Notes: a model not told the origin generated them from the letters alone. Counted from the stretch's first letter, positions 42,593-51,290 are shown. The stretch is 64,000 nucleotides of DNA from Mizugakiibacter sp. (GCA_003233305.1 QILI01000133.1:1-64000), one strand, 5' to 3'. Numbers and translations are program-made.

Positions 42593-43681
42593 ATGAGTCG
42601 GGCTTGGAACTTTAGTGCCGGGCCGGCGGTATTGCCGGAACCGGTTTTACGCCAGGCACAGGATGAATTGCTGGAATGGCGAGGCGTTGGTGCTTCGGTC
42701 ATGGAGATTTCGCATCGCAGCCAGCCATTTATCGCTCTGGCCGAAGAGGCTGAAGCCCGATTGCGATCTCTGATGAGCATTCCCCCTGAATACAAAGTGC
42801 TGTTTTTACAGGGTGGGGCCACTTTACAATTTGCTTTGCTGGCGATGAATCTGGCTACCAGCGGGCAGAGCGCCGACTACGTGCTCAGCGGCCACTGGAG
42901 CGAAAAAGCGGCCCGTGAAGCCCGACCCTATGTACAGGTGCGGGTTGCAGCCAATGCTTCAGCATCCGCATACCGAAAACTTCCAGCGTTCGAACAATGG
43001 CAAGTCGGGGCCGATGCGGCTTATGTGCACTACACCCCCAATGAGACCATCCAGGGTCTGGAATACCCCGATATCCCTGATTTAGGTGACGTACCCCTGG
43101 TTGCCGACATGTCGTCGTGCATTCTTTCGCGGCCACTGGAGGTGAGTCGGTTCGGATTGATCTATGCCGGAGCGCAGAAAAACATCGGCCCTTCCGGACT
43201 GACGGTACTGATCGTGCGTGAGGACCTTCTGGAACGTTCCCATGGGCATGATATAGCAATGATTCTCCGTTACTCTGAGCATGCAGCCCATGGTTCCATG
43301 CTCAATACTCCCAATACCTGGGCCTGGTATCTGGCTGGACTCACCTTGGCCTGGTTGGAACAGCGCGGTGGGGTGGCAGCCATGGAACAACACAACCGGC
43401 ACAAGGCCGAGCTGCTCTACGACACCATCGATAGTTCAAGTGGCTTTTATCGGAACGAAGTCGATCCAGGTTCGCGTTCTCGCATGAATATACCGTTTTT
43501 CCTGCAGGACTCGAAGCTGGATGAGCGTTTCTTGGGACAGGCTGAGCAGCGGGGATTGATGGGACTTAAGGGCCACCGGGCGCTGGGTGGCATGAGAGCG
43601 TCGCTCTACAACGCCATGTCGGTGCAAGGGGTGGAAGCGCTGGTCGGATTTATGCATGATTTCCAACAGGCCAACGGATGA
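42593..43681 (+). CDS. serC: phosphoserine aminotransferase
   Basis: 362 residues from the ATG at 42593 (GGGAG upstream); the ORF-track start is nine codons too early. SerC is a PLP enzyme of serine and pyridoxine synthesis. It starts SRAWNFSAGPAVLPEPVL. The PLP lysine lies in GLIYAGAQKNIGPSGLTV, preceded by VADMSSCILSRPLEV. The C-terminus has GLKGHRALGGMRASLYNAM. pheA follows after 46 bp, as in pseudomonads. Confidence 0.96.
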   Translation: MSRAWNFSAGPAVLPEPVLRQAQDELLEWRGVGASVMEISHRSQPFIALAEEAEARLRSLMSIPPEYKVLFLQGGATLQFALLAMNLATSGQSADYVLSGHWSEKAAREARPYVQVRVAANASASAYRKLPAFEQWQVGADAAYVHYTPNETIQGLEYPDIPDLGDVPLVADMSSCILSRPLEVSRFGLIYAGAQKNIGPSGLTVLIVREDLLERSHGHDIAMILRYSEHAAHGSMLNTPNTWAWYLAGLTLAWLEQRGGVAAMEQHNRHKAELLYDTIDSSSGFYRNEVDPGSRSRMNIPFFLQDSKLDERFLGQAEQRGLMGLKGHRALGGMRASLYNAMSVQGVEALVGFMHDFQQANG

Positions 43682-43727
43682 CCTGGAATCTGCTACATAC
43701 AAGCTCACTACAGCATACGGAACGTAT

Positions 43728-44828
43728 ATGAAGTCGCCTAGTGATTCGACCCCCAACAGTCTGTCTGCAACACGCGAGCGTATCGATACGCTTGACCAGC
43801 AGATCCAGGAGCTTATCGGTGAGCGAGCACGTTGGGCGCAAAAGATCGCCAAGGTAAAAGGCCCCGGCAAGGGCGCTATTGATTACTATCGACCTGAACG
43901 CGAAGCCCATGTATTGCGGATGGTGGTAGACCGCAATCAGGGCCCATTGTCAGATATTGAAATGGTGCGTTTGTTCCGCGAAATTATGTCGTCCTGCCTG
44001 GCCCAGGAAGATCCGTTGAAAATCGGCTATTTGGGGCCGGAGGGGACCTTCAGTGAGCAGGCGGTACGCAAGCATTTCGGTCATGCCGCTTACGGTTTGC
44101 CGTTAGGCTCGATCGAGGAGGTCTTTCAGGAGGTTGCCGCCGGTAATGCCGATTTTGGTGTGGTCCCAGTCGAAAATTCGCACCAGGGCATCATTCAAGT
44201 CACGCTGGACATGTTTCTGGCCTCCGAGTTGCGTATTTGTGGGGAGATCGAACTCCGGGTCCATCAGTATCTACTCTCCGGCGAGAATGAGTTGGAACGA
44301 ATCGAGAAAATCTACGCCCATCCACAGACTCTGGCGCAATGCCAGTGTTGGCTGAGGATGAACCTGGCTACGATCGAGCGCGTCCCGGTGGACAGTAATG
44401 CCGAAGCAGCCCGTCGGGCCCGCAGGGAGGAGGGATCTGCAGCAATCGCCGGGGATAGCGCGGCACATGTTTACCATCTCAAAACTCTGGCCGGCCCTAT
44501 TGAGGATCGTGCCGACAATACCACCCGGTTTCTGGTTATCGGCTCGAACATGTTTCCCCCTTCTGGTAATGATCGCACCTCGTTGCTGATCTTCGTCCAG
44601 GACCAACCCGGGGTGCTCTACCAGGTGCTAAGCCCGCTGGCCCGGCATGGGGTCAGCATGAACCGGATCGAATCGCGCCCCACCCATGATCGGAAATGGG
44701 AGTACGCATTCTTCATCGATGTGGCCGGTCATGCCGAACAATCGCCACTGGTAGACGCCCTGGCCGAACTTGGCCCGCTGGTAAAACAGGTGCGGGTACT
44801 CGGATCGTATCCGGTGGCTTTACCGTGA
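43728..44828 (+). CDS. pheA: bifunctional chorismate mutase / prephenate dehydratase (P-protein)
   Basis: 366 residues from the ATG at 43728. Three parts are visible: AroQ-type chorismate mutase (residues about 15-95, RERIDTLDQQIQELIGERA), prephenate dehydratase (about 100-280, starting IGYLGPEGTFSEQA, with the catalytic NTTRFLVIG) and an ACT regulatory domain (GVLYQVLSPLARHGVSMNRIESRP), which predicts feedback by phenylalanine. The start is less certain because the Shine-Dalgarno sequence is weak. Confidence 0.95.
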   Translation: MKSPSDSTPNSLSATRERIDTLDQQIQELIGERARWAQKIAKVKGPGKGAIDYYRPEREAHVLRMVVDRNQGPLSDIEMVRLFREIMSSCLAQEDPLKIGYLGPEGTFSEQAVRKHFGHAAYGLPLGSIEEVFQEVAAGNADFGVVPVENSHQGIIQVTLDMFLASELRICGEIELRVHQYLLSGENELERIEKIYAHPQTLAQCQCWLRMNLATIERVPVDSNAEAARRARREEGSAAIAGDSAAHVYHLKTLAGPIEDRADNTTRFLVIGSNMFPPSGNDRTSLLIFVQDQPGVLYQVLSPLARHGVSMNRIESRPTHDRKWEYAFFIDVAGHAEQSPLVDALAELGPLVKQVRVLGSYPVALP

Positions 44829-44919
44829 GCATGGACGCGGGCTGCCTGTCTCACGTGCTTCGTCTGACTTGCTGCAGTATTCCCAGCGAGAACCAAGCTC
44901 GGCTGGAGGTATTGCCCTG

Positions 44920-46230
44920 ATGGCCATGCTCAACTGGTCGAGTGGCCCCGCTGGAATACCGTTGCGCGGAGAAATCCGGGTGCCCGGAGACAAGTCGATT
45001 TCGCATCGGGCCATCATGCTGGCGGCGCTGGCCGAAGGTCGTTCACATATTGCAGGCTTTCTCGAGGGTGAGGATACCCAGGCTACCGCTACTATCTTTG
45101 AACAGCTTGGAGTGCAGATTGAGATACTGGCTACGGGAGAACGGCTGGTACATGGAGTTGGCCTGCATGGGCTGCGTGCCCCGCATCAGGCACTTGATTG
45201 CGGCAATGCGGGAACGGCCATGCGCCTGCTGACTGGATTACTGGCGGGGCAGCGTTTCGACTCGGTTTTGACCGGTGATGCCTCACTCCTGAAAAGGCCG
45301 ATGCGGCGGGTGCTTGGGCCGTTACGCCAAATGGGTGCTGAATTGGATGTCCGGGAGGGAGACCTACCCCCTCTGCATATCCATGGCGGTTCTGCATTGC
45401 AGGGGTGCCGCGTGAGCCCTGAAATAGCCAGTGCCCAGGTCAAGTCTGCCATTCTCCTGGCTGGCTTATATGCACAGGGTGATACGGAAGTCCGGGAGTT
45501 ACATCCAACCCGCGATTATACCGAGCGCATGCTGACAGCTTTCGGTTGGCCGATCGAATTCTCCCCCGGATACGCTCGCCTGTCCGGCGGTCATGTCCTG
45601 CAGGCGATGGATATCGTCGTTCCGGCTGATTTTTCATCTGCGGCATTCTTGCTAGTAGCAGGGAGCGTCATTCCAGGCTCGGAGCTGCATCTGCTCGATG
45701 TAGGACTGAATCCCCGACGTACCGGGTTGCTGCAGGCTTTGCGTGCCATGGGTGCAGATATTCGCGAAGGGCCTACCCGCGAGCAAGGTGGCGAGAGGGT
45801 GGCCGATCTGCAGGTGCGTCATGCGCCGCTACATGGTGTCGATATCCCGGAGGTCTGGGTTGCCGATATGATTGACGAGTTTCCGGCCTTGTTTGTTGCC
45901 GCGGCACTGGCGCAGGGTACTACGCGTATTTGTGGCGCTGGGGAGTTGCGGGTGAAGGAATCCGATCGTATTGCGGTGATGACAGCGGGGTTACGCCAGC
46001 TTGGGGTGACTATCGAGGAATACCCGGATGGGGCACGTATCGAGGGGGGGGTGATTCACGGTGGCAAGGTGGACAGTTATGCCGACCATCGTTGCGCCAT
46101 GGCCTTTGCCGTCGCCGGACAGATGGCCAATGACGCGGTTCTGATCCGCGATTGCAGCAACGTCAATACCTCGTTTCCCGGATTTGTACCACTGATGCGT
46201 CAAGCAGGTTTTAAGCTGAGCCTTGCCTAA
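44920..46230 (+). CDS. aroA: 3-phosphoshikimate 1-carboxyvinyltransferase (EPSP synthase)
   Basis: 436 residues from the ATG at 44920 with GGAGG ten bases upstream. It catalyses the sixth shikimate step. Motifs are GDKSISHRAIMLAALAEG, LDCGNAGTAMRLLTGLL, LRVKESDRIAVM and YADHRCAMAFAVAG. The variant LDCGNAGTA (rather than NAGTAMRPL) is the form seen in many class II-like EPSP synthases. It follows pheA by 91 bp; cmk and rpsA, usual next neighbours, are not present downstream. Confidence 0.95.
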   Translation: MAMLNWSSGPAGIPLRGEIRVPGDKSISHRAIMLAALAEGRSHIAGFLEGEDTQATATIFEQLGVQIEILATGERLVHGVGLHGLRAPHQALDCGNAGTAMRLLTGLLAGQRFDSVLTGDASLLKRPMRRVLGPLRQMGAELDVREGDLPPLHIHGGSALQGCRVSPEIASAQVKSAILLAGLYAQGDTEVRELHPTRDYTERMLTAFGWPIEFSPGYARLSGGHVLQAMDIVVPADFSSAAFLLVAGSVIPGSELHLLDVGLNPRRTGLLQALRAMGADIREGPTREQGGERVADLQVRHAPLHGVDIPEVWVADMIDEFPALFVAAALAQGTTRICGAGELRVKESDRIAVMTAGLRQLGVTIEEYPDGARIEGGVIHGGKVDSYADHRCAMAFAVAGQMANDAVLIRDCSNVNTSFPGFVPLMRQAGFKLSLA

Positions 46231-46316
46231 GCTGGATCAGGTTGGCAAGACCGCCCACAGCAATGAAATCAAGGCTAGGGACCCCTTAGTTGGATCACGC
46301 ACATAGGTGCATTAGT

Positions 46317-46385
46317 ATCCCCCCAAGTACAAGGTATTTACCTATAAAACCGCGGTTTTAGCAGGGGTTGCTTACTTGTGGGGAT
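46317..46385. promoter_or_regulatory. 69-bp nested palindrome
   Basis: Outer arms ATCCCCCCAAGTA and TACTTGTGGGGAT pair with one mismatch. Near their centre lies the perfect 16-bp palindrome TAAAACCGCGGTTTTA (46345-46360). It could be the aroA transcript end, an operator, or a small palindromic element. Confidence 0.45.
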
Positions 46386-46497
46386 GACATCAGCACATTC
46401 GCTTGCGTCCCCCTGCCGGATTTTCCGAACATGCAGCCTCTGGCTTTACCGGTTTTCCTGGAGACCTTGTAATAGTCATCGCGTGTACCTTGCCTAT

Positions 46498-46539
46498 TTG
46501 TCTATCAGGCCACAAATAGCCATGGCACCTGATAGACAA
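46498..46539. promoter_or_regulatory. 12-bp perfect stem-loop upstream of the c-di-GMP gene
   Basis: TTGTCTATCAGG and CCTGATAGACAA are perfect inverted repeats with an 18-base loop, 113 bp before the GGDEF/EAL start. There is no T-run after the stem, so an intrinsic terminator is unlikely. It could be an operator dyad or a leader hairpin. Confidence 0.45.
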
Positions 46540-46652
46540 CCATAAGGGTGGCTGTAACAAAAGAAATAGGCTGTTAAAGTAGTTGGTGCGTTTAGCTTTG
46601 TTTGTTCGCAGCAAGTTATGGGGAATTGTCTCTTCATAAGATTGGGTTAGGG

Positions 46653-49502
46653 ATGAACATTCGCCGCCAACTCATCTGGATGATTGTCGCTGCGGCGCTG
46701 ATTGCCGTAGTTACGGTGGGTTTTGCCGCATGGCGCGAGTACGTTGTACTACGTGCAGGCACCCAAAAAACAGTTACCCGTGCCGTCCGTGCGGTAGATC
46801 TGAATTACGCTAATAACCTGCGTCGACTCCAGGTTTGGTCGGTACACCTCGCCACAATGCCCGCCGTGTACAAAGGAACACCCGGGCATTGCGCCGCTGT
46901 GCTGGCCAGTGTGGTGGAACTCGATCCGCTGGTGACCGGGGTCGCGGTGGTGGGACGATACGACCGCAAGCGGTGCAGCTCAGGTACGCTCGTACGGGTT
47001 GCGGGTGCTACGTCTTTGCCTTTACCGCGACGAGAGCACAACGCGTTCCCCCCCCGGTTGCTGAATGTTTCCCTGCCGGACGGAGGGCGCCTCCTCGTTG
47101 ATGGGCGTCCTGGGCGATCGGCATGGCAGGCCGCTCAGGATCTCTTGCCACGTGGCTCAAGCCTTATCGTGGTGGGGCCAAAGGGGCGTATTCGGGCCCG
47201 CTGGCCGAATATCCCCCTGGTGGTGGGCAAGCCGCTGCCACCATCGCTGACTGCGCTCTGGGTACAGCGGCAGACACCTGGTCCTCACTCACTTACTACC
47301 ACGGGAGTGGATGGCGTACGCCGTCTGTATGTGAACAACGCTCTACAGCTCGATACGGGATCGATCACCGACTTACTCGTAGGGGTTCCCGAGGCTCATT
47401 TACTGGCGTCGGTACGCGACATCTTGCTTGAAACCATGGCTCTTGGATTGACGATTGTGGTGGTGTTACTGGCCGTTTTTGTCCTGGTGGGACACTTTTG
47501 GGTGGGTCGCCCGGTGCGGGAACTGCTTGATTGCATAGAACGATTCAGTTCTGGCGATGAAACGGCGCGCAGTGCGCTCGGTAGCCGTCGCGACGAGTTT
47601 GGTGCACTTGCCCGAGGCTTCAACCGATTGGCAGAGCGCGTAAATCACAGCCATCAGGTGTTTAGCGAACAACTCGAACAAACCGAGCGGCTGAACCGCG
47701 CCTACCATATGCTGAGTGGTATCAATCAGGCACTCTTGCGTATGCGTGACCGGGCCAGTTTCTTACAGCTGGCCTGCCGCATTGCCGTCAAGCAGGGTGG
47801 GCTGCGTATGGCCTGGATCGGTGAGGTGGAACCCGCTACCGGACGGGTGCGAGTCGTGGGCCAAGCGGGTCCGGGTCGCGAGATGATCGAGGGTTTGAGC
47901 ATCTCGACCGATGGCACCCTCCCCGAGGGACGCGGTACCGTCGGTCCGGCTCTACGCTCAAGGCTTCCGCAGGTGGTACAGGATATTGCGACCGATCCAC
48001 GGATGGAACCCTGGCGAGAGGCGCTTCTCGATCTGGGCTGCGGGGCAACCCTGACTTTCCCTCTGATCTATGGCGAGCAGGTCTTCGGTAATTTGACCTT
48101 GTATGCGACCACCGCAAATACCTTCGATGAGACATTGCTGGACGTGTACCACGAGTTAGCCGGTGATATTGCCTTTGGAATACATTTTCTGCTGATCGAG
48201 GGCCAGCGTGACTGGTTGTTAGACCACGATGCGGCGACAAATCTGGCTAACTATCACCGGTTTTTCCAATGGTTCACCGATGTAACCACCACACTTACTG
48301 CGGGAGAGAATCTCGTGGTAGGGGTACTTCAGGTGGATCAGTTAGCTGAGTTGCGCACTCGGCATGGCCGTGAAGCCGTCGATACCCTGCGGCGGGTGGT
48401 CGGCGCTCGTCTTGCCGAACGACTGGATGTCGATGACCTGCTTGCCGTGTTGAGTGAGGATGATTTTCTCATTGCCTGGTACCTTCAACCTGAGCAGGAT
48501 ATTACCGTCTCCGCTCTGGATCTGCTCTCGGTGTCTCCCCTTGAGTTGTCGGTTGCGGGCGAGCCTGTTCGCCTGACTATGCGCCTGGGTATCGAGCCAT
48601 TGAGCCCCGAGCTTGATGTCAGAACCTTGATCCGGCACGCCACCCTTGCCGTGGGCTCGCTGAAATCAGTGGATGACCGTCGACTGGCCTTTTATTCGGC
48701 CAGGCTTGAGACACAGGAAAAATATCGTTTTGAGCTCTTGCGGGCCTTGGAGCGGGCGAATTTCGACGAGGAGTTGCGCCTGGTGTACCAACCGCATATC
48801 GATCTGACAAATGGGCGGGTACTCGGTGCAGAGGTTCTGCTGCGGTGGAGAAGCCCGATACTCGGTGAGGTGTTGCCGGGGGAGTTCATCCCGGCGGCTG
48901 AGCAGTCCGGACAAATCCGCCGTATTAGTCAATGGGTCCTGGGAACGACGTTTGCGCAGTTAAACGCCTGGCAGCTGGCACAGGTCGAGCCGGGTGTGAT
49001 CTCGATCAATTTGTCCGCCCAGGATTGTGCCGATACCAAATTAGTCGATTTGATACGCGTACAACTGGACCAATTGGGGCTGGATCCACACCGGACCGGG
49101 ATTGCTGTGGAACTCACTGAAACGGATGCAGTCACAGATTTGAAAAATACTGCGGGTGTATTGAAAGCACTCAAAGCACTTGGATTTTTACTTTATCTCG
49201 ATGACTTTGGTACCGGGTTTGCTACCATGAGCCATCTGGTGGACCTACCGCTGGATGCCATCAAGATCGACCTCAGCTTTGTCCAGACAATGTTAGAGAA
49301 GTCCGCAGCGCACAGCGTGACCGAAGCCTCGATCGCCCTCGGACACGGGCTTGGACTTCAGTTGATCGCAGAAGGAGTGGAAACCGAGGCCCAGCTTGAG
49401 GCCTTGAGGACACTCGGTTGTGATGCGGCTCAGGGCTATTTCATCAGTAAACCGCTGGAGGTAGCAGCGTTCGAGGCGTGGCTATTAAACCAACGTCACT
49501 AG
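46653..49502 (+). CDS. membrane sensor with HAMP, GAF, degenerate GGDEF and EAL domains
   Basis: 949 residues from the ATG at 46653. One helix (about 7-28), a periplasmic sensor region (about 30-262), a second helix (about 265-287), HAMP, then GAF (about 365-510, after MLSGINQALLRMRDRASFLQLAC). The GGDEF region (about 515-680) is degenerate: the signature reads LSEDDFLIAW. The EAL domain (about 690-940) reads GAEVLLRWRSP (EVL variant), NLSAQD, ELTETD, YLDDFGTG, IKIDLSF and AEGVET, so c-di-GMP phosphodiesterase activity is likely. It is therefore predicted to lower c-di-GMP in response to a periplasmic or GAF-bound signal. Confidence 0.9.
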   Translation: MNIRRQLIWMIVAAALIAVVTVGFAAWREYVVLRAGTQKTVTRAVRAVDLNYANNLRRLQVWSVHLATMPAVYKGTPGHCAAVLASVVELDPLVTGVAVVGRYDRKRCSSGTLVRVAGATSLPLPRREHNAFPPRLLNVSLPDGGRLLVDGRPGRSAWQAAQDLLPRGSSLIVVGPKGRIRARWPNIPLVVGKPLPPSLTALWVQRQTPGPHSLTTTGVDGVRRLYVNNALQLDTGSITDLLVGVPEAHLLASVRDILLETMALGLTIVVVLLAVFVLVGHFWVGRPVRELLDCIERFSSGDETARSALGSRRDEFGALARGFNRLAERVNHSHQVFSEQLEQTERLNRAYHMLSGINQALLRMRDRASFLQLACRIAVKQGGLRMAWIGEVEPATGRVRVVGQAGPGREMIEGLSISTDGTLPEGRGTVGPALRSRLPQVVQDIATDPRMEPWREALLDLGCGATLTFPLIYGEQVFGNLTLYATTANTFDETLLDVYHELAGDIAFGIHFLLIEGQRDWLLDHDAATNLANYHRFFQWFTDVTTTLTAGENLVVGVLQVDQLAELRTRHGREAVDTLRRVVGARLAERLDVDDLLAVLSEDDFLIAWYLQPEQDITVSALDLLSVSPLELSVAGEPVRLTMRLGIEPLSPELDVRTLIRHATLAVGSLKSVDDRRLAFYSARLETQEKYRFELLRALERANFDEELRLVYQPHIDLTNGRVLGAEVLLRWRSPILGEVLPGEFIPAAEQSGQIRRISQWVLGTTFAQLNAWQLAQVEPGVISINLSAQDCADTKLVDLIRVQLDQLGLDPHRTGIAVELTETDAVTDLKNTAGVLKALKALGFLLYLDDFGTGFATMSHLVDLPLDAIKIDLSFVQTMLEKSAAHSVTEASIALGHGLGLQLIAEGVETEAQLEALRTLGCDAAQGYFISKPLEVAAFEAWLLNQRH

Positions 49503-49515
49503 ACAAATAATAAGG

Positions 49516-49541
49516 CGGGGTCAGTTCTCGTATTGTAACAT
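49516..49541. repeat. left terminal inverted repeat of the RAYT element
   Basis: 26 bases, starting CGGGGTCAG. The transposase stop codon lies inside it, so the end of the gene (MLQYEN) and the end of the element are the same DNA. Confidence 0.8.
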
Positions 49542-50372
49542 TCGCCCTCGGATAATCCGGCCCACTGTCGCCAGGTGCAGGCCATAATATTCAGCAATTT
49601 CGCGGTAACTGTATGCACCAGTAGCATAAACGGCATAAATCGCATCATTGCGTCCATCGCATTTGGCGGCAATCTCTGCAATTCCGAGGGCAGGTGCTCT
49701 GCGTTGTGCGTGCGGTATGCTTAACTCGTCGCCTTCTATACCCAACTCGTGTTGTACTCGTTTAACAAATTTCTCATCACCAAGGTAGATTTGTTGCTGC
49801 AACGCGTTCCAGATAGTTGTGCTTTTGATTCCTTGGTTCACAAACTCGCTGTAATGCTGCTGGGCGGCACTGCGACCTTCGGCGAACAGTGCCAGAATTC
49901 CGTCTGTCGCTAGCCAGGCCGGGGCAGGTGTTTTCCCAGTCATGGCGCAATAGCTGCTCCACGGCCAATCTTCCGGCTGCCTGACCAGGTCGGTACGAAC
50001 GGGGTTCAATACAACATAGCGGCTTAGCTCTAGCAAGTAGGGTTCTTTGTCGACAAGGATCCCTTTGAAACGGCCTTGGAACAGGTGGCCAGTTCGCGTG
50101 TGCCGCCGGTTGGTTGCCTGAGTATAGACACCATTGAGGTGTCGCATGCCTTTAGAGAGATTTCCATCCGGCGTTTCCACCAGCAGGTGGTAATGGTTGG
50201 TCATCAAACAATAGGCGTGGCATAGCCAATTGAATCGCTCAACGACCTCCGCCAGTATATGCAGAAATATCAATCGATCTTTGTCATCTGCGAAAATCGC
50301 TTCGCACCGATCACCTCGTGAGGTTACGTGATAAAGGGCGCCAGAAAATTCAATACGAAGAGGTCTTGCCAT
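49521..50372 (-). CDS. REP-associated tyrosine transposase (Y1_Tnp/RAYT family)
   Basis: 283 residues. The N-terminal 170 residues are a Y1 HUH nuclease: MARPLRIEFSGALYHVTSRG, the HUH motif in MTNHYHLLVETP, GHLFQGRFKG, and RYVVLNPVRTDLV with the likely catalytic tyrosine. The C-terminal part has a DnaA/HTH-like segment (GAYSYREIAEYYGLHLATVGRIIRG) that may bind the element ends. Such transposases act on REP-type palindromes or IS200/IS605-like ends through single strands. The frame is intact. It is the only gene of the 910-bp element. Confidence 0.9.
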   Translation of the reverse strand: MARPLRIEFSGALYHVTSRGDRCEAIFADDKDRLIFLHILAEVVERFNWLCHAYCLMTNHYHLLVETPDGNLSKGMRHLNGVYTQATNRRHTRTGHLFQGRFKGILVDKEPYLLELSRYVVLNPVRTDLVRQPEDWPWSSYCAMTGKTPAPAWLATDGILALFAEGRSAAQQHYSEFVNQGIKSTTIWNALQQQIYLGDEKFVKRVQHELGIEGDELSIPHAQRRAPALGIAEIAAKCDGRNDAIYAVYATGAYSYREIAEYYGLHLATVGRIIRGRMLQYEN

Positions 50373-50399
50373 GGGTCTTAGGCTACATCGACTGTAAGG

Positions 50400-50425
50400 A
50401 TGTTACAATACGAGAACTGACCCCG
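50400..50425. repeat. right terminal inverted repeat of the RAYT element
   Basis: Exact reverse complement of the left repeat. It lies 11 bp before the kdsB ATG and carries TACAAT (50405-50410) pointing toward kdsB. Confidence 0.8.
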
Positions 50426-50436
50426 TTCCCTCTACG
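50405..50436 (+). promoter_or_regulatory. possible element-borne promoter driving kdsB
   Basis: TACAAT inside the right inverted repeat is one mismatch from the sigma-70 -10 consensus and faces kdsB. No good -35 is visible at 16-18 bp. The 12 bases before the kdsB ATG (GTTCCCTCTACG region) hold no Shine-Dalgarno sequence, so kdsB may be read from a short leader. Inference. Confidence 0.3.
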
Positions 50437-51213
50437 ATGAATCGATTTGCCGAGCCCTTTGCCGTAGTTATCCCCGCACGCTATGCCTCCAGCCGCTTGC
50501 CGGGTAAGCCTTTGCGTATGCTGGCCGGGGAGCCACTCATACTGCACGTGGTGCGTCGCGCTCAGATTTCTGGTGCTGACAAGGTGGTGGTGGCCACCGA
50601 TGATGTCCGTATCGAGAAGCTGTTGCAGGCTCATTCTGTAGAAGTGCTGCGGACCCGCTCAGATCATGCCTCGGGCAGTGATCGTCTAGCTGAGTGCGTT
50701 GCCAGGCTGGGTTGGAGGGATGAGCGTATTGTCGTCAATCTGCAGGGTGACGAGCCTTTTGCACCGCCTTCCGGTATTACCCGGGTAGCTGAAATTCTGG
50801 CCCAATCTGATGCACTCATGGCTACTCTGGCTACCCCGATTGAAGACATTGGGCAACTGCATGACCGGAATGTGGTCAAACTGGTACAGGATCGGCATGG
50901 CTGTGCCTTGTATTTCAGCCGGGCTCCCATTCCCTGGTCTCGTGATGCCTTTGCCGACGTCCCGACGCAGTTGCCGGATCACACCCTTTTTCTGCGGCAT
51001 ATCGGCATCTATGCCTATCGCGTGGGTTTCCTTAAGAAATTTAGTCAATTACCAAGAACGCCTCTGGAGCAGGCTGAATCCCTTGAACAACTTCGGGCGC
51101 TGGAGCATGGCTATTCGATAGTTGTGGATCTTGCCCCGGAGGCTTTTCCTGCTGGTATCGATACGATTGAGGATTTACAGCGGGCTGAAGTGTTGCTGAG
51201 TAGTATGGGATGA
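50437..51213 (+). CDS. kdsB: 3-deoxy-manno-octulosonate cytidylyltransferase (CMP-KDO synthetase)
   Basis: 258 residues. It activates KDO with CTP for the LPS inner core and is essential in most Gram-negative bacteria. The nucleotidyltransferase starts FAVVIPARYASSRLPGKPL, followed by VVATDDVRIEKL, HASGSDRLAECV, VVNLQGDEPF and HIGIYAYRVGFL. The gene begins 11 bp after the RAYT element and has no visible ribosome binding site, so its original upstream signals have been displaced. Usual neighbours lpxK and ycaR are absent. Confidence 0.95.
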   Translation: MNRFAEPFAVVIPARYASSRLPGKPLRMLAGEPLILHVVRRAQISGADKVVVATDDVRIEKLLQAHSVEVLRTRSDHASGSDRLAECVARLGWRDERIVVNLQGDEPFAPPSGITRVAEILAQSDALMATLATPIEDIGQLHDRNVVKLVQDRHGCALYFSRAPIPWSRDAFADVPTQLPDHTLFLRHIGIYAYRVGFLKKFSQLPRTPLEQAESLEQLRALEHGYSIVVDLAPEAFPAGIDTIEDLQRAEVLLSSMG

Positions 51214-51290
51214 TGTCCATGAGCAGGATGAATCCATCCTCGGCAGTTTAGTTTGCAGCTGCCATGTGTGCCTAGACCGGAGGAACCGTC

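Larger units (their letters stand above)
46231..46652. other. 422-bp gene-free region with nested palindromes
   Basis: No gene is visible. It contains a large imperfect palindrome at 46317-46385 and a stem-loop at 46498-46539, listed separately. It must also contain the promoter of the GGDEF/EAL gene and the end of the aroA transcript. Confidence 0.5.
49516..50425. mobile_element. RAYT/Y1-transposase element with 26-bp perfect inverted repeats
   Basis: The sequence beginning CGGGGTCAGTTCTCGTATTG at 49516-49541 recurs exactly in reverse complement at 50400-50425 (ATGTTACAATACGAG...). The two copies enclose a single transposase gene of the REP-associated type, giving an element of 910 bp. The left repeat encodes the last residues of the transposase. 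No target duplication is evident: the flanks are AAGG and TTCC. Left of it lies the EAL gene stop, right of it the kdsB start codon. Confidence 0.8.

Noticed and set aside
46498-46652. possible c-di-GMP riboswitch before the GGDEF/EAL gene
   Set aside because: The hairpin and loop show none of the conserved class I or class II c-di-GMP aptamer bases that I can recognise.
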